From assembly GCA_900754605.1 (NCBI GenBank), contig CAAEDK010000289.1, positions 1-40,017 on the forward strand: a stretch of DNA of 40,017 nt. Direction: 5' to 3'. This document shows, piece after piece, positions 16,133-24,386 of this stretch. The stretch's first letter is position 1. Each line of letters begins with the position of its first letter. The notes below the pieces were generated by a model. It saw only the letters and a list, made by a program, of their open reading frames with translations, was not told the origin of the DNA and ran no database searches. Both the position numbers and the translations under genes were made by a program. This DNA comes from an uncultured Oscillospiraceae bacterium (GTDB lineage Bacteria; Bacillota_A; Clostridia; Oscillospirales; Oscillospiraceae).

Positions 16133-17626
16133 TTGTCCTTGTCGTATAATGTCCCCTTCCTCAGCATCATGCTCACCCTGGTCAGCGGGATCTTGGTTCC
16201 ACTGATCCGGCGGGAGGGCGGGGCGCTGCGGTGGATCCGCATGGTGCAGCTGGCGGTGGCGGGGCTGTCCGCTCTGCTGCTGTTGCATCTGAGTGGGGAG
16301 GGAGTCAGCTTCTCCTACCCTATGGGTCACATTCCGGCTCCTTGGGGAAACGAGCTGCGGGCTGGCCCTCTGGAAGCTCTGCTGGCTCTGACCTTCAGTA
16401 TAGTCATGCTGCTCTCCCTCAGTGGAGGAGCGGAGGATCTGCGGCGGGATGTCCGGCCGGATCGGCAAGGCTGGTATTGCCTGCTGATGCAGCTGCTGTT
16501 TGGAGCTCTGCTGGCTATGGTATACACTGATGACCTGTTTACCGGCTATGTGTTTGTGGAAATCGCGGCGGTGACCGCCTGTATTGCAGTAGCAGCTAAA
16601 GAGAGTGGGCGCTCTGTGGTAGCAGCCATCCGGTATTTGATCTTCAGCTGTCTGGGATCTGGCTTGGTGCTGCTTGGCATCGCTATACTGTACTGTATCA
16701 CGGGGCAGCTGCTGTTTTCTGGCTTGGAGAAAGCTGTGGCAGGGCTGGTCCAGTCTGGAGAGTACAGTCTGCCACTGGTGGTGTCTGCTCTGCTGATGAC
16801 GCTGGGCCTTTCTATTAAGAGCGCACAGTTTCCGTTTCATGCTTGGCTTCCGGATGCCCATGCCAGCGCCACCACTGCATCCAGTGCCATTCTGTCTGGT
16901 CTGGTGCTGAAGGGCTACCTGGTTCTTCTTTTGAAGCTGATCCTGCGGGTATTCGGTCCGGCGCTGATTGTCTCTACCTATATGGACGATCTACTGTTCC
17001 TGCTGGGGCTGACGGGGATGCTGTTTGCTTCGGTGGCTGCCTTGCGGCAGGAGGAGGTCAAGCGGATGATTGCCTACTCCTCCTCAGCTCAGATCTCTTA
17101 TATTTTTTTGGCGCTGGGTCTGGGGAGTGAGGCGGGATGGACAGCTGCCTGTTATCAGATTCTGGCCCACGCCATGACCAAATCCATGATCTTTGTGGGT
17201 GCGGGGGAGATGATCCGGGCCTCTGGTGGGCACTACTGGGGAGAACTGCGTGGAGCGGCTCGGCTGGCTCCTCTGGGAGGTGCGGCCTTCACTGTGGGTG
17301 GCCTGTCCTTGTGTGGTCTGCCCCTTCTGGCTGGTTTTTCTGCGAAGTACTGCATTGCGGCGGCAGCTCTGGATGCGGAATGGCAGACTGCGCCTGCACT
17401 GTTTGGACTGGCGGCCAGTTCTGTGCTGAATGCGATGTATTATATCCCGGCAATCTTGGCAATCTGGGGCCGGGCCCGGGCCAATGAGGATGCACCACTG
17501 GTCTGGACGCGGGGAAATTGGGAAGGAAAGTGCGCCATCTCGTTGTTTTTGGCGGGAAACCTGCTGCTGGGAACCGCCTTTGGGTCGATTCGAGGACTGA
17601 TTCAACAGGGTTTGGCCCTGTTTTGA
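16133..17626 (+). CDS. mnhD: Antiporter-like pump subunit 1 (MnhD/MbhH)
   Basis: The 497-residue protein has about 14 membrane helices and is homologous to NuoL/M/N and MrpD, which move protons or cations. The residues of the ion path are present: Glu143 in YVFVEIAA, Lys229 in SIKSAQFPFHAWLPDAHA, Lys260 in GLVLKGYLV and Lys405 in GFSAKYCI. The long TTASSAILSGLVLKG stretch is typical of MrpD. The start is TTG at 16133 behind AAAAGG; no ATG is available nearby in frame. It is the first of four pump-like genes in this operon and the one most like standard MnhD. Confidence 0.93.
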   Translation: MSLSYNVPFLSIMLTLVSGILVPLIRREGGALRWIRMVQLAVAGLSALLLLHLSGEGVSFSYPMGHIPAPWGNELRAGPLEALLALTFSIVMLLSLSGGAEDLRRDVRPDRQGWYCLLMQLLFGALLAMVYTDDLFTGYVFVEIAAVTACIAVAAKESGRSVVAAIRYLIFSCLGSGLVLLGIAILYCITGQLLFSGLEKAVAGLVQSGEYSLPLVVSALLMTLGLSIKSAQFPFHAWLPDAHASATTASSAILSGLVLKGYLVLLLKLILRVFGPALIVSTYMDDLLFLLGLTGMLFASVAALRQEEVKRMIAYSSSAQISYIFLALGLGSEAGWTAACYQILAHAMTKSMIFVGAGEMIRASGGHYWGELRGAARLAPLGGAAFTVGGLSLCGLPLLAGFSAKYCIAAAALDAEWQTAPALFGLAASSVLNAMYYIPAILAIWGRARANEDAPLVWTRGNWEGKCAISLFLAGNLLLGTAFGSIRGLIQQGLALF

Positions 17627-17658
17627 CTGAAAACCCTTGACAGAGGAGGAAGTTGTTG

Positions 17659-19137
17659 ATGTGGAGAGGCTGGCTGTTGCTGCCTATTCTGCTGCCTGCA
17701 CTGGGTGGAATCGGTGTGCTGGGGATCCATACCCTGCGGGTACGCCGGCGGGCAGTCTCCCTGCTGCTGGCAGCCCAACTGCTGCTGGTGGCCGCGGTAT
17801 TCCGCATGGAGGGGGAGCCGTTTGTGTTCCTCACTTTGACGGAAGGGGTGCGGTTCGTGCTGCGGACGGACGCACTGGGCCGCTTATTTGCCGAGTTGAT
17901 CTGCGCAGTGTGGTTTGCGGTGGCCTTTTTTGCCTTTGAGTACATGAACCACGAGGGGCATCGTGAGCGCTTTTTCGGTTTTTATCTGTTGACCTTGGGG
18001 GCGCTGATGGGGGTGTGTCTGGCAGGAAATCTGGTGACGCTCTATCTGTTTTATGAGATGATGACCCTGCTGTCCGTTCCGCTGGTGCTTCATATTGGAA
18101 CCCGAAAGGCATTTGATGCTGCCTACCGTTATCTAGGTTTCTCTGTGGCTGGGGCAGGTATGGGTCTGCTGGGACTGTTCCTCCTCCAGGAATTTTGTAC
18201 CACGGATTTGTTTACCCCGGGCGGTGTACTGGATCCGGTACGAGCGGCTCAGGATCGTGGACTGCTGCTGGTAGTGTTTTTCGTAATGGCAGTAGGCTTT
18301 GGCTGCAAGGCTGGAATGTTTCCCCTCCATGCCTGGCTTCCCATCGCCCATCCGGTCGCTCCAGCGCCCGCCTCAGCGGTTCTGTCTGGTCTGATTACCA
18401 AAATGGGAGTGTTGGCACTCATCCGGGTGGCATACTATTTGTTCGGTTGGACATTTCTGGATGGGAGTTGGGCGCAGCGGGCAGTACTGGTGTTGGCACT
18501 GATCACGATTTTTCTGGGATCTACTCTGGCCATGCGGGAGGATACCCTGAAAAAGCGTTTGGCCTATTCCACGGTCAGCCAAGTCTCCTATGTGATTTTT
18601 GGTTTGATGCTGTTTCATCCTGTGGCCCTGGAGGGAGCTCTGTTTCAGGCGGTATTCCACGCCCTTGCAAAAAATGCCCTATTTATGGCCACCGGCGCCA
18701 TCATTTACAAGACCCACCTTACCCAGGTATCCCAGATGCGGGGGGTGGGCAGTGCCTACGGAATCACCATGTGGTGCTTTACACTGGCATCTCTATCCCT
18801 AATTGGCATCCCGCCCACCGGCGGATTTGTGAGTAAGTGGCTGCTGGCCGAGGGATCCCTGGCGGCGGGGGATGGCTCTTTGGCTTACTGGGGTGTCGGA
18901 GTGTTGATGGTGTCAGCCTTGTTGACAGCGGGGTACCTGCTGCCCATTGTGACCACGGCATTTTTTCCTGGCGAAAAATTTGATCACCGGGCGGTGATGC
19001 GCCAGCACGATACCTGGTTGATGTGGATCACTTTGTGTGCTCTGACTGCTGCTGTGGTGGTGCTTGGGATGTTCCCAAGCCTGCTGGAGCCGGCGGTCCA
19101 GGCGATTGTAGATCCTATCTTTGGAGGAGCTGCATGA
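17659..19137 (+). CDS. Antiporter-like pump subunit 2 (MnhD/HyfB-like)
   Basis: The 492-residue polytopic membrane protein of the NuoL/M/N superfamily keeps all key ionisable residues: Glu133 (LFYEMMTL), Lys217 (GCKAGMFPLHAWLPIAHP), Lys248 (LITKMGV) and Lys393 (FVSKWLLAE). The HPVAPAPASAVLSGLITK form groups it with the HyfB/complex I subunit 5-like branch and with pump 4, not with MrpD. ATG at 17659 is preferred because GAGGAGG sits eight bases upstream; two TTG codons just before it are possible. It follows pump 1 after 32 bases and is followed by pump 3 after 25. Confidence 0.92.
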   Translation: MWRGWLLLPILLPALGGIGVLGIHTLRVRRRAVSLLLAAQLLLVAAVFRMEGEPFVFLTLTEGVRFVLRTDALGRLFAELICAVWFAVAFFAFEYMNHEGHRERFFGFYLLTLGALMGVCLAGNLVTLYLFYEMMTLLSVPLVLHIGTRKAFDAAYRYLGFSVAGAGMGLLGLFLLQEFCTTDLFTPGGVLDPVRAAQDRGLLLVVFFVMAVGFGCKAGMFPLHAWLPIAHPVAPAPASAVLSGLITKMGVLALIRVAYYLFGWTFLDGSWAQRAVLVLALITIFLGSTLAMREDTLKKRLAYSTVSQVSYVIFGLMLFHPVALEGALFQAVFHALAKNALFMATGAIIYKTHLTQVSQMRGVGSAYGITMWCFTLASLSLIGIPPTGGFVSKWLLAEGSLAAGDGSLAYWGVGVLMVSALLTAGYLLPIVTTAFFPGEKFDHRAVMRQHDTWLMWITLCALTAAVVVLGMFPSLLEPAVQAIVDPIFGGAA

Positions 19138-19162
19138 AGAACGAGAGGAGGGAAAACACGCT

Positions 19163-20623
19163 GTGCTGATGCTAATTGCCATCCTGCTGCCCATTGCAGC
19201 GGGAGGCGTCCTTCTGATCTGGCGGCCTCAAGACCCGCGGATGCGCCAGGATTTTGTGATCGGCGCTGCCTGTGCTGGAGCTGCGGCAGCCCTGACTGCA
19301 GTGTTCACACTGCGAGGGGAGGGGGTATTCCAGCTGTTGTCTCTGGGAGATCGGCTGTCCATCGCCTTTCAGGTGGATGGTTTGTCCTGCATCTTTGCTG
19401 GGCTTGTGTCCGTTCTGTGGCCCCTGGCCTGTCTGTATGCGGCGGAGTATATGAGCCGAGAGGGAGGGGAGAACCGGTTCTTTGCCTTTTATCTGGCCAG
19501 CCTAGGGGTCACCCTGGGCATTGCTTTCTCCGCCAATGTATTGACGATGTATTTCTTTTATGAACTGCTTACCCTATCTACACTGCCACTGGTGATGCAC
19601 TCACTGGATAGCAAAGCACGGTATGCTGGACGGATTTATCTGACCTACTCTATGTGTGGTGCGGCACTGGGCTTCATTGCTATGGTGCTGCTTTTGGAAC
19701 ACGGTGGGATGTTCTTTCAATTTGGCGGGGGAATTTCGATACCAGCTGGCAAGGAAGATACCTTGCGTGCAGCTTATATATTGGGCTTTTTTGGATTCGG
19801 CGTAAAGGCGGCGGTTTTTCCAGGGCATCGATGGCTGCTGCGGGCCTCAGTGGCTCCGACACCAGTGACAGCCCTGCTCCATGCGGTGGCAGTGGTGAAG
19901 GCTGGAGTATTTGCAGTGACCCGTCTGACATGGTATGGCTATGGGCCGGACCTTATTCGAGACAGCTGGGCTCAGTACTTGGTTATGGGGGCTGCCATGT
20001 TCACGATTGCCTATGGGTCTGCCAAGGCTCTGCGGACCCAGCATCTGAAACGGCGACTGGCCTGGTCCACCATCAGCAACCTTTCCTATGTCCTGTTGGG
20101 GGTGACCACCCTGACAACGGCTGGCCTGACGGCAGGGATGGTCCACATGGTGTTCCATGCAGTGCTGAAGATTACCCTGTTTTTCTGCGTGGGGGCGGTC
20201 CACTACAAGCTGCACCGGGATTTTGTGCCAGATGTGGAGGGCTGTGGTGTACTGATGCCGGTGATATTCGGTTCATTTACCACAGCGGCACTGGGACTGA
20301 TGGGGGTACCGCCTCTGGCCGGCTTCACCAGTAAGTGGCTGCTGGCCACGGCTGCTGCAGGTTTGGAGACGGAGATGGGCTATCTGGCGGCCGGGGTGCT
20401 GATCCTGTCTGCGGTGCTCACCGCACTATACTTGATGCAGATCGTCCTGCTGGCCTTTTTCCCGAGACAGAACCGACAGCTCTCTGTGCGGGTACCGAAA
20501 CGGGCGCGACGAGATCCAGGGCTGAGAATGACAGTGCCTATTACTGCCCTGGCGGCGGGTTCGGTAGTTCTGGGATTGGGAGCCGGCCGTCTGGCCGGGA
20601 CAGTTACCGCCCTTCTGGGATAA
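19163..20623 (+). CDS. Antiporter-like pump subunit 3 (MrpA N-domain/NuoL-like)
   Basis: The 486-residue pump-like membrane protein keeps Glu134 (FFYELLTL), Lys215 (GVKAAVFPGHRWLL), Lys246 (AVVKAGVFA) and Lys391 (TSKWLLAT). Its middle motif APTPVTALLHAVAVVKAG is the NuoL/MrpA form (compare APTPVSAYLHSATMVKAG in MrpA). It therefore looks like the N-terminal pump half of MrpA, without the MbhD and MbhE domains that MrpA carries at its end; those are separate genes upstream. I chose GTG 19163 because GAGGAGGG lies ten bases before it; an in-frame TTG at 19121 would overlap the previous gene. The last helices end in a basic loop (about 440-455) and one more helix. Confidence 0.9.
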   Translation: MLMLIAILLPIAAGGVLLIWRPQDPRMRQDFVIGAACAGAAAALTAVFTLRGEGVFQLLSLGDRLSIAFQVDGLSCIFAGLVSVLWPLACLYAAEYMSREGGENRFFAFYLASLGVTLGIAFSANVLTMYFFYELLTLSTLPLVMHSLDSKARYAGRIYLTYSMCGAALGFIAMVLLLEHGGMFFQFGGGISIPAGKEDTLRAAYILGFFGFGVKAAVFPGHRWLLRASVAPTPVTALLHAVAVVKAGVFAVTRLTWYGYGPDLIRDSWAQYLVMGAAMFTIAYGSAKALRTQHLKRRLAWSTISNLSYVLLGVTTLTTAGLTAGMVHMVFHAVLKITLFFCVGAVHYKLHRDFVPDVEGCGVLMPVIFGSFTTAALGLMGVPPLAGFTSKWLLATAAAGLETEMGYLAAGVLILSAVLTALYLMQIVLLAFFPRQNRQLSVRVPKRARRDPGLRMTVPITALAAGSVVLGLGAGRLAGTVTALLG

Positions 20624-20656
20624 AAAGGGCGGATCCTTTGAAAGTGAGGGGAAGGG

Positions 20657-22678
20657 ATGTCCCAGTTTCTGCTGTTCCCGGTCTTTTTTCCATTTTTGGC
20701 CGGGCCGTTTGCTTATTGGATCGGTTGTTGGTATGAGAAGGCGCGTAACACTTTTGTGATGTCGGCGGCTGCATTGGAACTTTTCCTAGTGCTTACTCTA
20801 TGGAGTAAGCCAGAGCTGGCTCAGGCCACCGCAGTTGTGGAGGGGTTCTGTGGTCTGGGGATTCAGCTGCGCGCAGGAGGATTTCATACTCTGATGGCTC
20901 TGCTGACGGCTACGGGGTGGATGGCTGCTACGGTATTTTGCAAAGAGTACATGGCGCATGTCCATAAGCGGAACCGGTTTTACCTCTTTTGGCTGATGAC
21001 CTTGGGGGCTACGATGGGTGTGTTCCTGTCAGGAGACCTGTTTACCACCTTTATCTTTTTTGAGATCATGTCTTTTACATCCTTTGTGCTGGTGATCCAG
21101 ACAGAGGAGTACCCTGCACTAAAGGCGGGGGAGACCTATCTGGCGGTAGCGGTCATCGGTGGACTGGCAGCCCTGACGGGGCTGTTCCTTCTGTATAGCC
21201 AGTTGGGCACGTTGGAACTGGATACTTTGGCGGCAGCGGCCGCTGGGGTAAAAGACCGTAGGGTTCTTTGGATTGGGGGTCTGCTGGTACTGGTTGGCTT
21301 TGGTGCTAAGGCGGGGGCGTTTCCACTGCACATTTGGCTGCCCACTGCTCACCCGGCAGCACCTGCCCCAGCCTCGGCAGTACTGTCCGGTGTCATTACT
21401 AAGACGGGAATATACGGGGTCTTGGTGCTGTCTACGACCATCTTCCTCCATGATGCCCAGTGGGGGAGACTGCTGGCTGCTTTGGGTGCTGTGACTATGG
21501 TGCTGGGGGCGGTGCTGGCCGTGTTGTCTGTGGATTTGAAGCGAACCTTGGCCTGCTCCTCCATTTCTCAAATCGGGTTTATCCTGGTTGGGACCGCGAT
21601 GCTGTGTCTGCTGGGGGAGCATAATGCACTGGCTGTAGATGGGACGATCCTGCATATCCTGAACCACTCTCTGATCAAAATGGTCCTTTTCCCAGCAGCT
21701 GGGATCATCCATCTCACGACCCATTCTTTTGATTTGAACGACATCCGGGGATTTGGACGTGGAAAACCCCTGCTGGCTCTGGTTATGGGGCTTCCCATGC
21801 TTAGCCTGGCGGGTGTACCTGGATTGAACGGATATGTCAGCAAGACACTGCTCCATGAAAGCATTGTGGAGTATGTCCATCTTGCTGGCAATGGAGCGGC
21901 GCTGTTTCGTGGGCTTGAGGTGCTGTTCCTGTTCAGTGGAGGCCTGACGCTGGCCTATATGCTGAAACTATTTGTATGCCTATTTCTAGAGCGAAACTCC
22001 CTTCCAGAAGCAATCCTAGCCCAGAAATGGAAGCAAGAAGGGGAGCACTATGCTGCTCCAGCTTCGGTTGGGGTTCTGCTGTCCTACCTATTGGTGATGC
22101 TGCGCCTAGGAACCGATCCTAGTGCAGTTATGGATTCCATTGCAGCCTTTGCACGAGGATTCCTGGGAGGGACTGCCCCAGACCACGCAGTGGACTACTT
22201 TGCCACCGTTAACCTGGAGGGGGCGGCAATCTCTGCAGCCATAGGGGCGGGGGTCTATTTCTTGGTCGTCCGCACCCTGCTGATCCAGAGGGGGAGATAT
22301 GTGGATCCCATCCCGCCCTGGCTGGATCTGGAGAGAAGCCTGTACCGGCCAGTCCTGCGGTTTTTGGCTCAGGCGGCCATTGTTTTGGCCACATTAGCGG
22401 ATCGACTGGGGCCCAGACTGCTGTTCCATGGAATCCCAAATCTATTCCAGCACCTGCAATTGTGGTGGAACAGAATCCGGGATCGGATTTTGCTCTCCTT
22501 GACCGGAGAGGTCTATTCTCCTCGTCCTACAGTGGAACAGGCTGCGGATGACTTCCATTTTGCGCGGTATGAGGACGAACCCCGCCGTCTGGTGGGCTTC
22601 ACGCACTCCCTGGCCTTTGGCCTGCTGCTGACTGGACTGGGACTGGTCTCTGGTCTGCTGTTCATCCTGCTGCACTGA
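20657..22678 (+). CDS. Antiporter-like pump subunit 4, long form
   Basis: The 673-residue protein is the longest pump in the operon. Key residues are kept: Glu136 (FIFFEIMSF), Lys218 (GAKAGAFPLHIWLPTAHP), Lys249 (VITKTGIYG) and Lys396 (YVSKTLLHES). The first about 470 residues are the usual 13-14 helices. The remaining about 200 contain another helix (about 530-550), a soluble linker with WLDLERSLYRPVLRFLAQAA, and a final helix (about 650-673), reminiscent of the long C-terminal arm of NuoL and HyfB-like proteins. The ATG follows GAGGGGAAGGG. It ends only 11 bases from the end of convergent sigG, with no terminator between. Confidence 0.92.
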   Translation: MSQFLLFPVFFPFLAGPFAYWIGCWYEKARNTFVMSAAALELFLVLTLWSKPELAQATAVVEGFCGLGIQLRAGGFHTLMALLTATGWMAATVFCKEYMAHVHKRNRFYLFWLMTLGATMGVFLSGDLFTTFIFFEIMSFTSFVLVIQTEEYPALKAGETYLAVAVIGGLAALTGLFLLYSQLGTLELDTLAAAAAGVKDRRVLWIGGLLVLVGFGAKAGAFPLHIWLPTAHPAAPAPASAVLSGVITKTGIYGVLVLSTTIFLHDAQWGRLLAALGAVTMVLGAVLAVLSVDLKRTLACSSISQIGFILVGTAMLCLLGEHNALAVDGTILHILNHSLIKMVLFPAAGIIHLTTHSFDLNDIRGFGRGKPLLALVMGLPMLSLAGVPGLNGYVSKTLLHESIVEYVHLAGNGAALFRGLEVLFLFSGGLTLAYMLKLFVCLFLERNSLPEAILAQKWKQEGEHYAAPASVGVLLSYLLVMLRLGTDPSAVMDSIAAFARGFLGGTAPDHAVDYFATVNLEGAAISAAIGAGVYFLVVRTLLIQRGRYVDPIPPWLDLERSLYRPVLRFLAQAAIVLATLADRLGPRLLFHGIPNLFQHLQLWWNRIRDRILLSLTGEVYSPRPTVEQAADDFHFARYEDEPRRLVGFTHSLAFGLLLTGLGLVSGLLFILLH

Positions 22679-22689
22679 GCACGGCTACA

Positions 22690-23460
22690 TTACAGCTCCT
22701 TCCGGATCTGCCGAAGTGCGTTTTTCTCCAGGCGGGAGACCTGGGCCTGAGATATGCCGATTTCCTCAGAGACCTCCATCTGGGTTTTGCTCTGGTAGAA
22801 ACGCATAGACAGAATTTTCTGCTCTCTGGGAGTAAGGCGGGAGACAGCCTCCTTTAGGGCGATGCGCTCCAGCCACATCTCATCGGTGTTTTTGCTGTCC
22901 TTCACCTGATCCATGACACATACAGTATCCCCGCTGTCGGAGTAGATGGGCTCATACAGGGAGACGGGCTCCAGAATGGCGTCCAGCGCAAAGACCACAT
23001 CCTCTCGCTTGATGTCCAGGATCCGGGCGATTTCGTCCACTGTGGGCTCCTTTTGGTGCTTGGCCAGATAGGCTTCCTTGGCCTGGAGTACCTTATAGGC
23101 GGTATCCCGCATGGCACGGGAGACGCGCATGGCGCTGTTGTCCCGGAGATATCGGCGGATCTCCCCTACGATCATAGGTACGCCATAGGTGGAGAAGCGC
23201 ACGTCAAGATCTGTATTGAAGTTGTCTATGGCCTTAATGAGGCCGATGCACCCAACCTGGAACAGATCGTCCACATTTTCTCCGCGATTAGAGAATTTAT
23301 GGATTACCGACAGTACCAATCGCAGATTGCCGGAGATCAGTTTTTCCCGGGCCTGTTGATCACCAGCCTTGGCCCGACGGAGAAGCACCTGAGTCTCCTC
23401 GTTTTTCAGTACTTTCAGCTTAGCGGTGTTGACGCCGCAGAGATCCACTTTGTTCTGCAT
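22690..23460 (-). CDS. sigG: Sporulation sigma factor SigG
   Basis: The 256-residue late forespore sigma factor shows the sigma-G N-terminus NKVDLCGVNTAKLKVL (about 3-18), which binds anti-sigma factors in Bacillus. Next come region 2 (LRLVLSVIHKFSNRGENVDD; DLFQVGCIGLIKAIDNF; FSTYGVPMIVGEIRRYLRDN), region 3 (about 125-185) and region 4 with LTPREQKILSMRFYQSKTQM and the helix-turn-helix SEEIGISQAQVSRLEKNAL. Its GGAGG site lies in the foot of a strong hairpin, and a sigma-F-like promoter lies across that hairpin. Bacillus sigG follows sigE; here the upstream gene is a ZIP transporter. It converges with pump 4 at 11 bases. Confidence 0.95.
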   Translation of the reverse strand: MQNKVDLCGVNTAKLKVLKNEETQVLLRRAKAGDQQAREKLISGNLRLVLSVIHKFSNRGENVDDLFQVGCIGLIKAIDNFNTDLDVRFSTYGVPMIVGEIRRYLRDNSAMRVSRAMRDTAYKVLQAKEAYLAKHQKEPTVDEIARILDIKREDVVFALDAILEPVSLYEPIYSDSGDTVCVMDQVKDSKNTDEMWLERIALKEAVSRLTPREQKILSMRFYQSKTQMEVSEEIGISQAQVSRLEKNALRQIRKEL

Positions 23461-23467
23461 CCTTCAA

Positions 23468-23521
23468 AAACCTCCTGCCCGGGTGACGCTGTACTTCCAG
23501 TATCTCCCGGACGGGAGGTTT
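23468..23521 (-). promoter_or_regulatory. Hairpin covering the sigG ribosome binding site
   Basis: Two 19-base arms (23468-23486 and 23503-23521) match at 16 positions, with AAACCTCC at one foot and GGAGGTTT at the other, around a 16-base loop. The GGAGG is the ribosome site of sigG, ten bases from its ATG. Any RNA reading through from the ZIP gene would hide this site. A short T run after the stem also allows an intrinsic terminator reading. Confidence 0.7.
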
Positions 23522-23526
23522 CATAC
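23498..23526 (-). promoter_or_regulatory. Sigma-F-like promoter of sigG
   Basis: On the minus strand, GTATG (23526-23522) and GGAGATACTG (23507-23498) are separated by 14 bases. They match 4 of 5 and 9 of 10 specified positions of the Bacillus sigma-F consensus (GywTA and GGnrAnAnTw) as I recall it. RNA starting about seven bases later would begin in the hairpin loop and leave the ribosome site free. Confidence 0.5.
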
Positions 23527-23594
23527 TGTCCCGGCCGCCGGATATTTTTTTGTATCAGACTGGTTTCGATGGATTTCTTATGGAGAATATGGGA

Positions 23595-24386
23595 TTACCC
23601 GAGGGCCACATCCAGAATCATCATGATCAGGAAGCCGGCCATAACGCCGAAGGTGCCTCCATGGGTTTCGTGATCGTGGCGGAGATTGGCCTCTGGAATG
23701 AGCTCCTCCACCACTACATAGAGCATGGCTCCGGCAGCAAAGGAGAGCAGCCAGGGCATCAACGGCTGCACGGTCCCCGCAGCCAGAACGGTGAGCAGTG
23801 CAGCGATGGGCTCTACAACACCTGAGGCGGTGCCCATTAGAAAGGCACGGCTGCGGCCCATGCCGGTCTGCCGCAGGGGGAGGGAGATGGCGGCGCCTTC
23901 TGGAAAGTTTTGTATTCCGATACCCAAGGCCAGAGCCATAGAGGCAGGAAGCAGAGTGATATCTGCCTGGGCAGCCAAGGCGAAGGAGATGCCTACGGCC
24001 ATCCCCTCTGGGATGTTGTGCATGGTGATGGCCAGTACCAGCAGGGTGTTCCGGTGGCTTCGCTCCCCGGTTCCGCGGTCTAGAAGTTCAGGGGTGAGGT
24101 GGGGGAGCAGGACATCCATTCCAGCCAGAAAGGCGATGCCAAGAGCGGATCCACCTGCTGCAGGAATCCAGCCAGTGCCTCCCATAGACTGTGACTGTTC
24201 GATAGCGGGGATCAGGAGTGACCACATGCTGGCGGCGATCATCACGCCGGCGGCGAAGCCCAGCATGATCCGGTGCAGACCGGCGCTGGCTGTCCGACGA
24301 AAGAGGAAAACGGTGGCTGCCCCCAGGGCAGTCATGAAAAAGGTGAAGCCGCTTCCACCGGCGGCCCATAGAAGTGCTTGTGTCAA
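23595..24386 (-). CDS. ZIP-family divalent metal transporter
   Basis: The 263-residue membrane protein with about eight helices would import zinc or another divalent metal. The two metal-path motifs are clear: MHNIPEGMAVGISFA (about 120-134, in helix 4) and QNFPEGAAISLPLR (about 158-171, in helix 5). A further helix has YVVVEELIPEA (about 225-235). A histidine-bearing loop HDHETHGG (about 240-247) may bind metal. It is closest to the bacterial GufA-type ZIPs. I chose the TTG at 24386 because AAAGGA lies just before it; a longer reading to 24455 adds a non-hydrophobic start. Its transcript may run into sigG. Confidence 0.88.
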   Translation of the reverse strand: MTQALLWAAGGSGFTFFMTALGAATVFLFRRTASAGLHRIMLGFAAGVMIAASMWSLLIPAIEQSQSMGGTGWIPAAGGSALGIAFLAGMDVLLPHLTPELLDRGTGERSHRNTLLVLAITMHNIPEGMAVGISFALAAQADITLLPASMALALGIGIQNFPEGAAISLPLRQTGMGRSRAFLMGTASGVVEPIAALLTVLAAGTVQPLMPWLLSFAAGAMLYVVVEELIPEANLRHDHETHGGTFGVMAGFLIMMILDVALG

